Shown: positions 9,446 to 21,808 of the stretch, in pieces
Layout: every line of letters starts with the position of its first letter
Numbering within the stretch: position 1 is the stretch's first letter
Assembly: GCA_032719365.1 (NCBI GenBank)
Contig: CM064861.1
Span: 80,472,863-80,536,862, forward strand
DNA: 64,000 nt
Source of the DNA: Prinsepia uniflora
Lineage: Eukaryota > Streptophyta > Magnoliopsida > Rosales > Rosaceae
Reading direction: 5' to 3'
Program-made: the position numbers and the translations under genes
Notes under the pieces: model-generated
The model's input: only the letters and a program-made list of their open reading frames with translations
Databases searched by the model: none
What the model was told of the DNA's origin: nothing

Positions 9446-11318
9446 ACAGGTGTCCAACCAAGTCTGTTCAAGGAAAGACTCCTTTTGAATAATACAGTGG
9501 AAGAAGGCCAGGTGTGAAACACTTGAGAGTGTTTGGTGCACTGTGCTACATTCATGTGCCAAATCAGCTTAGACAGAAGCTTGATGACGCAAGAGTTAAA
9601 GGAGTGTTCATGGGATATGGAAGTATGAAGAAAGGATACAGGGTTTACAATCTTAAGACTAAGAAGATTGTGCTCACTAGGAGTGTGGTGTTTAATGAGA
9701 AATGAACTTGGAACTGGGAAGAAGGGAAAGAATGAGAGGTTGTTGTTCTGTTTGACAGTGAAGTTGATCCAGTCTCAACTGAAGATCAGAGTTCATTGAG
9801 TGCCTCTCCTATACTAAACCAGAGAACCAGTCGTGGATATGAATCTGGTTCAAGCAACACCAATGCTTCTGAGTCTAGTTCAACTCTAGTCAAAATGAGA
9901 TCCCTAAATAAGATCTATGTAAGATGCAACATGTGCATTCTTGAACCAGAAAGCTATCAAGAAGCTGCTCAAGATAAAGCATGGCAGAATGCAATGCAGG
10001 CAGAGTTGGAAATGATTGAAAAGAAATCTTCCTTAGAGCTAGTAAACAGGCCTCCAGATAAGAAAGTGATAGGAGTGAAATGGGTGTACAAGACAAAGCT
10101 GAACCTAGATGGTTCAGTTCAGAAACACAAAGCAAGGTTGGTTACCAAAGGGTATTCACAGAAGCCTGGGATAGACTTCAATGAGACATTTGCCCCTATG
10201 GAAAGACTTGACTCAATAAGAGTTTGATTACCCTAGCAGCTCAAAGAAGCTGGAAATTGTACCAGCTTGATGTCAAATCAGCATTTCTAAATGGAGTGTT
10301 GGAAGAAGAGGTTTATGTGGAACAACCAGAGGGACATGAAGTCAGAAATGAAGAAGATAAGGTGTACAGGCTAAGAAAGGCCTTGTATGGTTTGAAGCAA
10401 GCTCCAAGAGCTTGGTATGGTGAAATTGATACTTATCTAGGACAGTGTGGATTTCACAGAAGTCCTAGTGAACCTACATTGTATTTGAAGACAAACAGCA
10501 AGAAAGAGACCCTTATTGTGTCTATCTATGTAGATGACATAGTGTACACAGGAAACAATGAGGAAATAATCTCATAATTCAAAGAAGAAATGATGTCAAA
10601 GTATGAGATGACAGATTTGGGACTCTTACATTATTTTCGGGGAATATGAGTGATACAGTCTGCAAGAAGCATCGTCATTCACCAAAATAAGTATGCATAG
10701 ACTCTCCTAGAGAATTTTGGTTTGAAGGGATGCAAACCAGTTAGTGTGCCATTGGCTACAAATGACAGACTATGCAGAACAGATGGATCAGAAGAGGCAG
10801 ATAAGGGACTCTACAAACAGATTGTGGGTAGTCTTCTTTACCTAACAGCTACTAGGCCTGATATTATGTTTTCTGCAAGTCTACTGTCCAGGTTTATGCA
10901 CTGTCCATCCAAGAACATCTTGGAACAGCTAAGAGAGTCCTAATATATCCAAGGGATGGTGGATTATGGAATTGAGTACACTAAAGGAAAACAGGAAACT
11001 CTAATAGGGTATTGTGACTCTGATTGGAGGGAAAGCATGGATGACATGAGAAGCACATCAGTCTATGCTTTCTCATTTGGATGAGGGGTTTTCTCTTGGG
11101 CATCTGTAAAGTAACACAATGTTTCCTTATCCACTGCAGAGGCTGAATATGTTGGTGCCTCATAAGCTACAACTCAGGAAAAGTGGCTCAGGTGTGTGCT
11201 AGAGGATTTTGGAGAGGAGCAAACAGGGCCTACTACCCTGTTTTGTGACAACACCTCTGCAATAGCAATGACTAAGAATCCTGTGTTTCATCAAAAGACA
11301 AATCACATCAGGAGGAGG
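9446..11318 (+). pseudogene. Copia pol remnant III (integrase end, RT, RNase H), decayed
   Basis: Copia polyprotein remains in sense order: end of integrase (RRPGVKHLRVFGALCY, from about 9510), the region before RT, the RT core (VQKHKARLVTKGYSQKPG near 10120; KSAFLNG; ALYGLKQAPRAWY near 10380; YVDD at 10527-10538) and RNase H (STAEAEYVGAS near 11140, DNTSAIAM near 11250). It is interrupted by many stops and at least one frameshift (for example 9703, 10225, 10575, 10941). Close in sequence to the Copia element at 48530-52623, so the same family. Both ends are cut by LTR-A fragments; no LTR of its own remains. Not functional. Confidence 0.9.
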
Positions 11319-14300
11319 TTTCAAACCAATAAGGAAAGTACAAACCCGTATAGGCACCGTATACGGCTGAAACCTAGAAATACGTGTCAATACGTAACCA
11401 CACACAAATGCACTCATGGCATCACAAAACAAGTATTGAAACATATAATAAACATTTATGCATGCATCAATTTAGAAAAAAAGTCCACTCACAGACCGTC
11501 CGAACTGCCGCCTCGATACGCGTGTCCTACGACTCTCCTGGGTCAATCGTTGTCACCGGGACTCCCAAACCTGTCCAAATCGTAATAGAGGGTTAATACC
11601 TACCTTATTAACCTCTCACTAAAGCCCCGTAATTTTCTGTAACTTTTAAGTATTTTTAAAGTCGATCCTAAACTTTCGGACACCCTGAAACCTATCGAAA
11701 CGATGTCCGATCGACACGAAACCAGTCCCAAAATGTTCGTTACATCGAATAGATGATTTTGTGACAGAACCCACCCTGATTATCACCTCGAGAATCGGGA
11801 AGAATCCTGCTCCCGTCTGACAATCGGACACAAAAGACTAAAATAACCAAATAAATTACGCCATCCCCATTGTCAGACCAGGGAGATTAAACAGTACAAC
11901 CAACTGGACAACAAGTACACGGTTTCACAGAGCATAATTACAAACCAAGATAAAGATAAAACCCTACTCTGTGAACTAACTATACCGCAACGGAAGACTT
12001 TATGCCTCTGCCTCTACGTTAGCCCCCAAAACTTGTACCACGACCTGGAGGGTATTAAAAGCAGAAAAGTGTGAGTGGACTAAAACAAATGTTTCCAGAA
12101 AATAGTTTCATGACATCGGGGTTCACCCTCCAGTTTTACAACACGCATGCATAACTAATATTTGAAAACAACATGACTAAATATTCGAAAATACTTTTAC
12201 GAATCATACGGAAACCGTTACAGTAAACAGCCATAAAATCATGTAAAACTGAATATAACATCAAAAATCAAGCCGTTGGATCTATCCGAGTCTGTAAACT
12301 CATATGTCAGGCCTTCCCGGGATATCAACGAGTCTTTAAACTCAGAACATAATCAATAGGTCTCGGGGGGTATCACAATAACCGAGTCTTTAAACTCACC
12401 AGTCTTTAAACTCAATCCGGGTCTTTAAACCCAATCCGGGCCCGCCCCCGTCATCAATTAACCGGGTCTTTAAACCCAAATCATGCGTAATATCGTAACA
12501 ATCCAAAATCCACCATGATCCATTTTTCAAAACCATTCTGAAATCACTTTTCGTCATAATAGGACTTATGTCCGAATTTCACATGCAACCCCAAAATCTT
12601 ACTCACAAAACATAATCAAATCATTATTAAACGTGACATGCATAATCATATCAAATCACTTCATCAAACCATCATCCATGCACAAGAGAAAACGTAATCT
12701 CGAAATACGTAAAATGCGATAATCACCTCGAAAAGCGTGAAATCGCGTAAAACAGAAATATCATAATCATCACCATGAAATCATATATGAAAACATAAAA
12801 CAAGTGAGTAAAAACAGTTATTATGCATGCTCGGTTAGGAAATCAAAAGTCCACTCACGGAGTTTGAATGCGTCAATCGCGTCCCGTACGCTCCTTGGTT
12901 TCCTCAGGAATGTTCTGGACTGCCAAAGATCACAATTTGGGTCACAAACACTTCCAATAAGTTTACATTAATTTCCCTAATTTTTTGGGATTTTTCGACG
13001 TAATTAAGTTAAAGCTCTAAACCTTCGAACCCTCAAAACTATCCCGAAACGACGTCCGCTCGACTCGAAATTTAACTCAAAATGTTCGTTAAGTTGAAAG
13101 GATGAACTTATCTGTTGACCGTGACTGGAGACACGGCCCCACGCTCCCTCACGCACCGCCCAAAGCGGTTGCGCGTGAAAGTCACGCACCTGCTACAGTG
13201 ACTGCTACAATGTCACCTTCTTCACCCGACTAGCCTGCAAATGGGCTGTTCGACCCGCGACACAACCCGGCCAAATCTCCATCAATTCTCACTCGATTCC
13301 TTTCCTTTTTCTACCTAAATCCTTCCTTTACATTTTAATTTAGGTTCCCAATCAATAATTACACTCAACTCTCTCTAAAACGATCAATCCACCCGTGATC
13401 AAACAAACGGGTCAACCGTTGTAACTCACTCGACTCAACCCAGTTTTCAAATTAACTTAAACTGAAGCTTCATAGGACCTAAACGAACATTAAACCACAA
13501 CCAATTTCAGGAAAACTTACCCGTAGGTGATCGTCCTTAAGCCTGAAATTTCTCCAAAACTGGAACTTGGGTTCCTGGCCAAACCGTGATCGATTCCCTT
13601 CGATATTGATACGGTTGAACTCTAAATGATCCCAGAAGACTGTTTCTAACCTTGGTTTTGTTCTTCTCGACTCAAAATTTAACTTTCGAATTTCCCTCCA
13701 ATTTCCCCCGTTTTTTCCCGTTTATGTTTCTCTCGAATTCTTAGTGTTTCTCTGCTCCAAATGACTCTCTCTTGACTCACTCTCACTCCCTATAATCAAA
13801 TCAGACCTCACGGAAACCCAAGGGAATCTCATTCCCACTGTGTAAATGGTTTCCCGCAACAGACCCAAAACCAAATTTTTAAATCCCTCCCGTGCACTGT
13901 AATCTGTCACCAGCCACACCAAGTTGTTTCCACTACCTCAAACTGACCCAATGCTGCTCACAATTAAACAATTTCTTGATTAGGCCACCCAAGCACGGTG
14001 GTTCAGTCCTTGTTTCCACGGTTTCAAACAGTGCCCCTGTGAAATTACTGTTTTGTCCTTCTGCACAAAATTACCAAAATGCCCTTCTCGTTTTAGACCC
14101 GTAACTCAACCGTCCGAGGTCTGTATTCAGCGTGCCGCCTGTCTACGGACTCAGGGAATCAAGACCTACCTAACGGTCCTCGAATTTCTTGAAAAATAGT
14201 CGTCGAACAAAAAGTCAACAATTTCCTCCTTTTCGACCTAATTACGAAAATGCCCTTGAACTTCTGAACGTCATAACTCCTTCCCTACTCGTCGGAATTG

Positions 14301-15549
14301 GATGTGTCACATGTCTATGGACTCGTGACGTCCCGAACTATGTTACGGTCATCGGTTAACGTCTGTTTGACTTATCAACCAAAAAGTTAACAATTTAACC
14401 GTACTATTCACGAGGGTAAAAACGTCATTTCATTTATTATTTTACAATTTTACATCCTTCGAATTTCCGGGGCGTTACATTTCGTGTGTTGGAAGTTTCT
14501 CCATCGGACCGCTCATGCACCCTCACGCGCCTCCCAAAGGGGCTGCGCGTGGGAGCCACGCGCCCACTTTTCAGCTTCCCTATCCTTCGGCCAGGCCGGT
14601 CCGAACCGGCCAGCCCGGTTCACCCTGCAAATCATGTCTACCTGGACCGGCGTGACCGGTCCAAGGCTCTCCTTCCTTTATTTTTGGTCCGTTTGCTTCC
14701 ATTTTAATTCTATTATTCCTAGTTCCTCAATTCCTATCTATTCCTATAAAAAGAACTAACAAAAACAACCTAAAACCCGATCTATACAACTCTCCTTCAC
14801 GTCTCATTTTTCCATTTTCCTCCCACGGTTCCTTAGCCGTCAAACAACCATCAAAACCTTCCTAATAGCATCCTAGCAACCTATTAAGCCCATTCCAAAC
14901 ACCTAAAACCGTCCATAATGAATGAAGTCAAAAATAGAAGAAAAAGGGCAAATTGATACCTTGTCGGGTTTTCTCCCCCACGCTGTCGTCCACGACGGTC
15001 CAGGCCTCCCTACAGTCACCTCTCAGTCCTCAGCCACTCTTTGCCTCATTCTCAGGTTGAACTAAGTGAGGGGGAAGGGATTGAGATGTGGTCATGGTCG
15101 ATGGCATTTGGTGAGTTCGGGGAAAATGTATGAAAAGGGGAAATGGGGATATGCATGTATGTAACATACTGGGCAATGGATGGGTGACACTTGTCACTCA
15201 TCCATTGGGCCAATTTAAAATATCTGGGGCCCACCTAATGCCAAAAGGCATTCGTTTCGTAAAACGTGCAATAGTGACTTGAAACTTCCATGAACCGTAA
15301 CTTCTCCGTTCGACGTCCGATTTCGGCGTGCCACCTATCTACAGATTCGTATCGACCCGATCTATGTAACAATCCTCGGCCCTCGGCCATCGGACCTCCC
15401 GGTCAAAAATTCAACATTTTGCCCACGACTAGGGGCAAAACGGTCATTTTGCATCGTTTGTTCGATTTCGCTCAACTAATCACCGATTATCCTCACTAAT
15501 CCTCGATTAGTCACTAATCTAATCTCGGAATTCGAGACGGGTCGTTACA
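11319..15549 (-). repeat. LTR-A fragment, minus orientation, split by a solo LTR
   Basis: Two pieces, 11319-11761 and 14480-15549, match the complete LTR-A (52639-55577) in reverse. On the plus strand the right end is GGGTCGTTACA at 15549. Present: both U3 modules, the palindrome at 15178-15203, the CpG-rich block near 14521-14570, and the donor-like box GTGAGTGGAC at 11492-11483. The part downstream of the donor (hairpins, acceptor, U5) is cut off at about 11319, next to Copia remnant III. Confidence 0.8.
11762..14479 (-). repeat. Solo LTR of Gypsy family G1 (about 2718 bp)
   Basis: On the plus strand it runs from TGACAGAACCC to GGGGCGTTACA with no internal region. Flanks are ttttg (11757-11761) and tttcg (14480-14484): a 5-bp target-site duplication with one C-to-T change, confirmed because the intact LTR-A has gatttcg at the same place. 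A solo LTR forms by recombination between the two LTRs of an element. Inside: palindrome array 12288-12477, complementary boxes GTGAGTGGAC 12071-12080 and GTCCACTCAC 12849-12858, and U5 stem gtctgacaat 11815-11824 with attgtcagac 11869-11878. Confidence 0.88.
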
Positions 15550-18157
15550 TGTCACCTCCTAGTTTCTGACTAAAGTTTTTAATAACTAGCCTTACTTTGT
15601 ATCTTAGTTGTGAGCTGTTCTTTTATGACTTCAACATGTACATCCACTTATTCTTGAGTGCTCTTCTTCCCTTCGGGAATTTCACCAAATCATAAGTGTG
15701 ATTCTTATGCAAGGATTTCAACTCATCTTTCATGGCTTTCAACCACTCCCCATTTTTCTCATGGGTCATAGCTTTTTGGGAGTAGTCGAGTTTTCCTGCA
15801 TCTGTTAGCAGCACAAACTGATCTGGGGAGTAGAAACTATTGGGTTTTCATTGTCTAATCGATCTTCTCAGTTGTGGTTCTTCAAGAGCTTGATTTTTTG
15901 CACATATTCAGGCACAACATTATCATCATTGTTGTTTACAAATGTTCAACATTTTTGTTCTCGACCGCATCTCCCCTTTCATCACGAACCCTGGGCTGAG
16001 GAACTGAATCTAAGTTGACTGGATATTCTTTGGAGTCATTTGACTTTTCCCTCTTCTAGATATCTTCAATGGTTTGATCTTCAAAGAAGATCACATCTCT
16101 ACTTCTGAAAATCTTCTTATTAACAGGATCTCATAGTATGTACCCAAACTCTTCATCTTCATAGCCCGAAAAATGCATTCTTTTGATTTGATATCAAACT
16201 TGGACCTCTCATATTTTGGGATGTGAATGAATACTCTACAGCCAAACATCTTCAAGTATTGATAGGATACATGTTTATCGCTCCAAAACTTGTTTGGTAC
16301 ATTGTCATTTAGTGGAGCTAATGAAGATAATTTGATCAAGTGCACTACAATGATAAATGTTTCACCCCAGAAACTTTTTGGTAACTTGGAATGAGATAAC
16401 ATACTCCTTATTTTCTTAACGATCGTTCTGTTCATCCTCTCGGCCAACTCGTTGTGTTGAGGGATCTTTGGAACTGATCTTTCATGTATGATCTCATTAT
16501 TCTTACAATAGACTCTGAAGTCTCCCATGTACTCTCCACCATTATCAGAACGGATACACTTGAGTGCCATGCTTGTCTCACGTTAAACAGTGGCCTGAAA
16601 GTTCTTGAACACTTCAAAGACTTGATCTTTGAATTTGATTGCAAAGGCCCACACCTTTCTGGAATGATCATCAATAAAAGTAACAAAGTATCTTGTACCA
16701 CCAAGAGTGTTAGTTGGAATAGGTCCACAAACATCAGAATGAACAATATCCGATATATTGGATTTTCTAGGTGCTGCTTTATAATGAAATGAAGCTCTAT
16801 GCTGTTTTCCAGCCAAATAAGCAGTGCATTGATCTAGAGGTGTACCTTTTGCTTTTAATCCAATCAATACCTCTTTCTTGGCGAGAATTTTCAATCACTT
16901 CTCACTCATATGACCCAAACGCTTGTGTCATAGCTCAATCGCTGAATCTCATTGGTTGGTTGCTGTGTTGACATGCTGATTGCTGATCTTGGCATGTGTC
17001 ATATAGAGTGTATTCTCCTTCCTTCCCCTTGCTAATACTAAATAGCCTTTGAGGAGCTTCCATTTTCCACCGCCAAACACATTGGTGTTACCTTCATCAT
17101 CTAGTAAGTAGGGAAAGATCAAATTGAGATGTATGTCTGGAATATGTCTCACATTCTTGAGAACCAAGAGTTAGCTTGTGTTGGTCTCAAGAGCTATTTC
17201 TCCTCTTCCCACAATCTTAGACACCTTGTCATTTCCCATCCTCACATTTCCGAAATCTCTGCTTGTGTAGGATTTGAAGAACTCCTTTCGCGAAGTAACA
17301 TGGAATGATGCGCCAGAATCTACAATCCAACATGAATCTTGAGAAGTTAGATTAATAAAACCATCATCGTAAATAATGATTACCTCATCACTTTTAGAAG
17401 CAGTAGCAGTTATATCCTTGGTTTCATTCTTCTCACTGGCCCCATTTTTTTGCTCCTTTTGAGCTTTCTACATTCGCTCTTGTTGTGACCCTTCTAACCA
17501 CAATGGTAACATTCTATCTTCTTTCTTGGTCTGTATGTGCTTCTAGAATGGTCCTTTGTTTTTTCTTCCTTATTTCTTCATTTAATAAACTATCATTCAC
17601 CAATGGCAAAGTAAGGACACCTTGAGGAGCGGAGTTGCTAAGGGAAACCAAAAGTGTGTTCCAGGTATCTAGTAAAGTACTAAGCAGCAACAGTACTAAC
17701 AACTCATCTTCAAGCACCAGCTTCATGGTTGATAGTTGATTCACCAATTCTTGGAAATCGCTCAAGTGTTCATAAACACTTTGACCATCTTTGTACTTTA
17801 AGTTCACCAATCGACGAATGGGTGAAACTTTGTATTGAGGAGTCTCCATTTCGTACATTGACGTCAATTTTGTCAGCATTTGGAAGACATCAGTCTCCTT
17901 TAAAATCTGGTGAAAACACTTTGGTCGATCCATGGGCGGATTTCTCCAATAGCTTTTCGGTTTAGAATGGTTCAATATTTGTCAGATTTCTCTTCTAGTT
18001 TTTATCAATTGCACAACAATACCTCGTACAAATCTTTGGAATAAAGGATATCCTCCATCTGTGGTCTCCATATGAAATAATTTGAAGAGGTGAGTTTGAT
18101 CATTGTCAAGGATGATGAGTTCGATAATTCTGCCACTTCGAACGACGAGCTTGTGTA
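15550..18157 (-). pseudogene. Copia element IV gag-pol, decayed and truncated
   Basis: In sense order from the right: leader, Gag (UBN2-like, about 17975-17514, with QLSTMKLVLEDELLVLLLLS), a CCHC knuckle broken by a stop near 17500, protease CWIVDSGASFHVT near 17320, GAG-pre-integrase zinc motif (HKRLGHMSEK near 16900), integrase core (IVHSDVCGP near 16765; IRSDNGGEY near 16550; LAERMNRT near 16430) and the start of RT (LPKGRRALKNKW-like, near 15650). RT ends at 15549, where the LTR-A fragment abuts. Several in-frame stops and shifts (about 16583, 16949, 17400). Tnt1/Tork-like by the DSGASFH and GLGHMSE-type motifs. Dead; only the 5' two thirds remain. Confidence 0.88.
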
Positions 18158-18169
18158 GCTTTGATACCA
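18158..18169 (-). other. Primer-binding site of Copia IV
   Basis: Sense TGGTATCAAAGC two bases after the LTR, an initiator-Met-type site with one change (A for G at position 9) from the other elements here. Confidence 0.8.
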
Positions 18170-18171
18170 CT

Positions 18172-18929
18172 TGTTGGGAAAGATGTACAAATCAAATAGA
18201 TAATTATAATCAACAGGATCAAACTTTTACTACCCTCAAAATAAATTGAGTAAGTGAATTTGAAGAAATAAAGCGGAAGTAAAAAAAAGGTAAAAGAGAA
18301 CACCAAAATTTAACGAGATTCGGCAGTATGCCTACATCCTAGGAAAATAGCTCCAAAATTATTTCACTATAAATAATGGGATTACAAATACAATTTTACT
18401 CAATGGTGGATCTTTCTTTTGGATTCACTCAGGTTGATCTCACTTTCTCTTTTTTTCTCACAAAAGAGGCTATCTCTATATTTCTCATACAAGAATGAAC
18501 TCTGTTTTCACTCTCAATTTTGGTGGATCACTTATTACTTGAAGAATGATTGAGAATGCTCAATCCATCTCCTTTATATAGGGATGGATGGAAGGAAGCC
18601 ATCAATGCATAGTCATGCATAAGAGTTGGTTCCAATTAATCTCATGGTAATTTCCATGAGCATAGTAATCTCCATCAATAAATGATCTTCCTTGTTTTCA
18701 TGAACATGAATAAACCTACCCAAAATTATATCCATGCACAATCTATTACATGTGCATTGAGATATCAAAAGTCTTCATTTAGGGAACTCCAAAGATCATA
18801 TTAATTATCATCCACTTAATGTAAGGATTAACCCATCAAATTCTTCTTTACTTAATGGAGGGATTAACTCATCAATAACTTACCTCATGTAGAGAATTTT
18901 GTATAAACAAATCATACAAGCCACCAACA
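18172..18929 (-). repeat. 5' LTR of Copia IV (758 bp)
   Basis: On the plus strand it starts TGTTGGGAAAG and ends GCCACCAACA, so TGTTGG...CCAACA terminal inverted repeats. It is followed by gttta, the expected target-site copy; the other end of the element is missing. Small open frames near 18106-18306 fall across this LTR and are not genes. Confidence 0.85.
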
Positions 18930-19546
18930 GTTTAAATGCCAAAATAGAAACGATTTTTTTTGGGTATTAGATAAAGACATTAAACACACACATAAGAGCA
19001 CATATGCGCACAAATGCCCAAGAAAAATAAACCAGAGAATAAAACAAAACTACTTACCACCCTTATGCCAAAAATAACTCTTCGATTTAAGAATTTTCAG
19101 TAATTGTTTTCCCGACACAGTTTTGAAGAATTGTGAATATATGAATGAACAAAACTAGTACAACTACATATTGCACAAAGAAAGTACAGATTGTGAATGT
19201 ATGAATGAATTTTGAGGTGTTTTTGGTTTGGAATGCACTATGAGAGTCCATATAGTCTATATATTATCGATTTTTTATTATACCTAAACCGTCTGTATCA
19301 ATTCAAATCAAACAGTTAGTAATGGTTTGGTTTGAAACAGTTTCGTTTCTAATTTTAAAAAATTTAAACCATTAAGATTTTAATGGTTTGAAGTTGGATA
19401 TTGACATATCCGTATCGAACCGTACTGTGTCCACCCCTAATAAAAACATAAATACTTTAATTTACTTAATATATAAATAGATAAGCACATATGTACTTAG
19501 GAAATAGAAATTTATTAACCTGAAGATAAACCTTACAAACCTATGG

Positions 19547-19550
<4 letters not shown>

Positions 19551-19584
<34 letters not shown>
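19551..19584. repeat. (AT)n microsatellite
   Basis: An uninterrupted run of AT dinucleotides, about 17 units. Confidence 0.95.
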
Positions 19585-19589
<5 letters not shown>

Positions 19590-20839
19590 CGGTACTTCTG
19601 TAAGAAATAAATTGAAAAATTTGTAATATCTTTTATCAAGTAGCAAACGAGTGATCAAAAATTGAAAAAAAATTGTAAGATTTCATCTACCTAATAAAAA
19701 AAATTGAGCTTCTCATATGACACGAAATTTATAACTTTCTCCAATTCTAGCTGCATTTAAACAAAACTCATGTCCTATCTTTGAAGAGGCGCTAAATTGA
19801 TGTTATCAAAGCAATGGGCACACCTATTTAATCTTCAACTTGTACTCCCACAAGCAACGGCTTCTTCCCCCAATTGTTGTAAAAAAAAATGCTCAATTTA
19901 CTTGCCGCAACCGCCTCTCCATATAGCGATGATGCTCTTGTGGATTTCAATATACGAACTTCAACATAATCACCTACTGTTTACACCCGAAAAGAACACC
20001 TACCATGGGATTCCTTGCCTCAATTGTATCAGCATATATCTCGATGTGGTAATAGCACGTTAAGAAAGAAACTCTATGGCCTCCATCGATCAGTCTTGCC
20101 AATGAGTTCTGTGTCTGGGGCTCTCTTGTTGGATCCTTCTACTAAGACAAGTTGTGTGCTTCCTAAATGTGGGTCTTTGACCCATGCTCTCACGGAAACA
20201 CTCAACTAGTGCAGTCACTCTCTTTACGTAACTCTAGTATGATGACAGTTTTTTTATTTTCGAAATGGATGGACACCTTATATATCCCATTAGAATTCAA
20301 ATACCTCAAAAAGTAAGCTGAGATATTATGAATATTTTTTAAGGAATAAGAAGATAATATTACTTTAATTAAATTATTGGGGGTAGTGTAGGAAAATAAA
20401 ATTAATATTTTATAATAAAAAAATGCTGACTAGATATTCAATGGACTTATTTCAATGTTAATTAACTATTAAAATTGAACTAATATATAATTGAATCTTT
20501 AAAATCCAATTGAAATTGAATATTAATAATATATATATGTATTACGTGACCTTACATTATTTTTGTTGGCATATTAATTATACTATGCGCCTTACAATGC
20601 TAAATCAAGAGGTGTCCTGAAAATCTAAAACAACTTAGCAGTCACATAAGTATTTACAGCTCCCTCGATATCATCACTCTAAAACACCTTAGTTTATAAA
20701 ATTAGAATACCAAATTAAGGAATTAAATATATAAATTAGGCTAACCACATTGAGGAGTCTAGTAATTAAGCACTTGTATATTTTACTCCCATGTCTAGAG
20801 CTTAAATGTCATTAATTATCTATAGTGACCAAATCATTA

Positions 20840-21254
20840 GGGTCTCGTTTGGTACGCCGTATTGTATTGACTATTTCAGTCGTATAAACTAATTTGTTTG
20901 TCGGATAGACTGACTATTTAGTCGGGCGTTTGGTACTCAACCAGATTAAAATGCCGACTATATTCTTCTGGACGAATTATATTATAGTGGTAGTTGATAA
21001 AAAAAATATTTATATCATAAATATTAATTATGTACATTATTATTTTAATTCAATTAATTATTATTTATTTTAATTAATTAATGGTATATTATTATTTCTA
21101 TTTATTAAATTGTTATTATTATTATTATTATTATTATAAAAGCACTCAATCGTATTAATTTATACAGTGACTAATTAATAAGATTGATACCGAACACTGA
21201 TTTTATATTATATTATTCTATTCTGCTTTTTATATGACGTGTCAAACATAGTCT
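20840..21254. mobile_element. Possible MITE with degenerate terminal inverted repeats
   Basis: The left end GGGTCTCGTTTGGTACG is imperfectly complementary to the right end CGTGTCAAACATAGTCT, and a second inner pair (GTTTGGTACTC near 20930 with TGATACCGAACAC near 21185) supports a foldback. About 415 bp, AT-rich, non-coding, and it contains an ATT/TTA triplet run at 21111-21137. No clear target-site duplication. The GTTTGGTAC-type terminus is common in plant MITEs. Confidence 0.35.
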
Positions 21255-21329
21255 AGATGACCTAAAAAAAATACCCTTCGCTTAATATTAACCGTTATAA
21301 GTTTTATAGCAATATGTAGCCCTCGTCAT

Positions 21330-21500
21330 TGGGACGGGTCGGGAAAGCCCAGCCCAAATTTGTTGGGCTTGGGCTTGGGCTTGGCCTATCTCATAATTTG
21401 AAAAGTGTCGGACCGGACTTGGCAGGTTTGGTTACAAATATGAAAGCTCGTACCTTTTATCGGGCTGAGTTTGGGCTGGACTTTTATTGGGCTTTATGGG
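21330..21500. repeat. GGGCTTGGGC-rich dispersed repeat
   Basis: Contains repeated GGGCTTGGGCTTGGGCTT and AGCCCAGCCC words. A related stretch in opposite orientation occurs at 32105-32300. Such GGCCCGGCCC-type segments are dispersed in plant genomes. Overlapping open frames are not genes. Confidence 0.5.
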
Positions 21501-21552
21501 CCGGGTTCAATTGGGGTTTTAAAAATAACTTATTCAAGAAATTATACAGCTA

Positions 21553-21555
21553 AAT

Positions 21556-21601
<46 letters not shown>

Positions 21602-21602
21602 C
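21553..21602. repeat. (CA)n(TA)n compound microsatellite
   Basis: About 10 CA units run directly into about 14 TA units. Confidence 0.95.
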
Positions 21603-21808
21603 TTCATGATGCTACAATAACATCTATCACTGTTTGGTGGACCTAATGAGGCAAATTAGCTACAATATAGTTAATTGAATATTATATATATGTATGTAAA
21701 AAAAGTAATGTTTCATCTTAATATTAGGCAAATACATTAATTAATTAACAAAAAATCTATGCCTATGTTGTGTTTAATAATGTCAAATTTAATTAATTAG
21801 CTAGTTTT

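Larger units (their letters stand above)
18930..21803. other. AT-rich intergenic DNA without an identified gene
   Basis: No supported gene. About 19230-19440 ends in a sequence of the 'GGGGTGGACACGGTACGGTTCG' type (reverse strand) common at ends of plant hAT-like MITEs, but no matching other end was found. Overlapping frames at 19797-20209 (88 and 64 codons) have somewhat higher GC but match nothing I recognise and have neighbouring stops; they may be a decayed gene piece. Confidence 0.5.
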
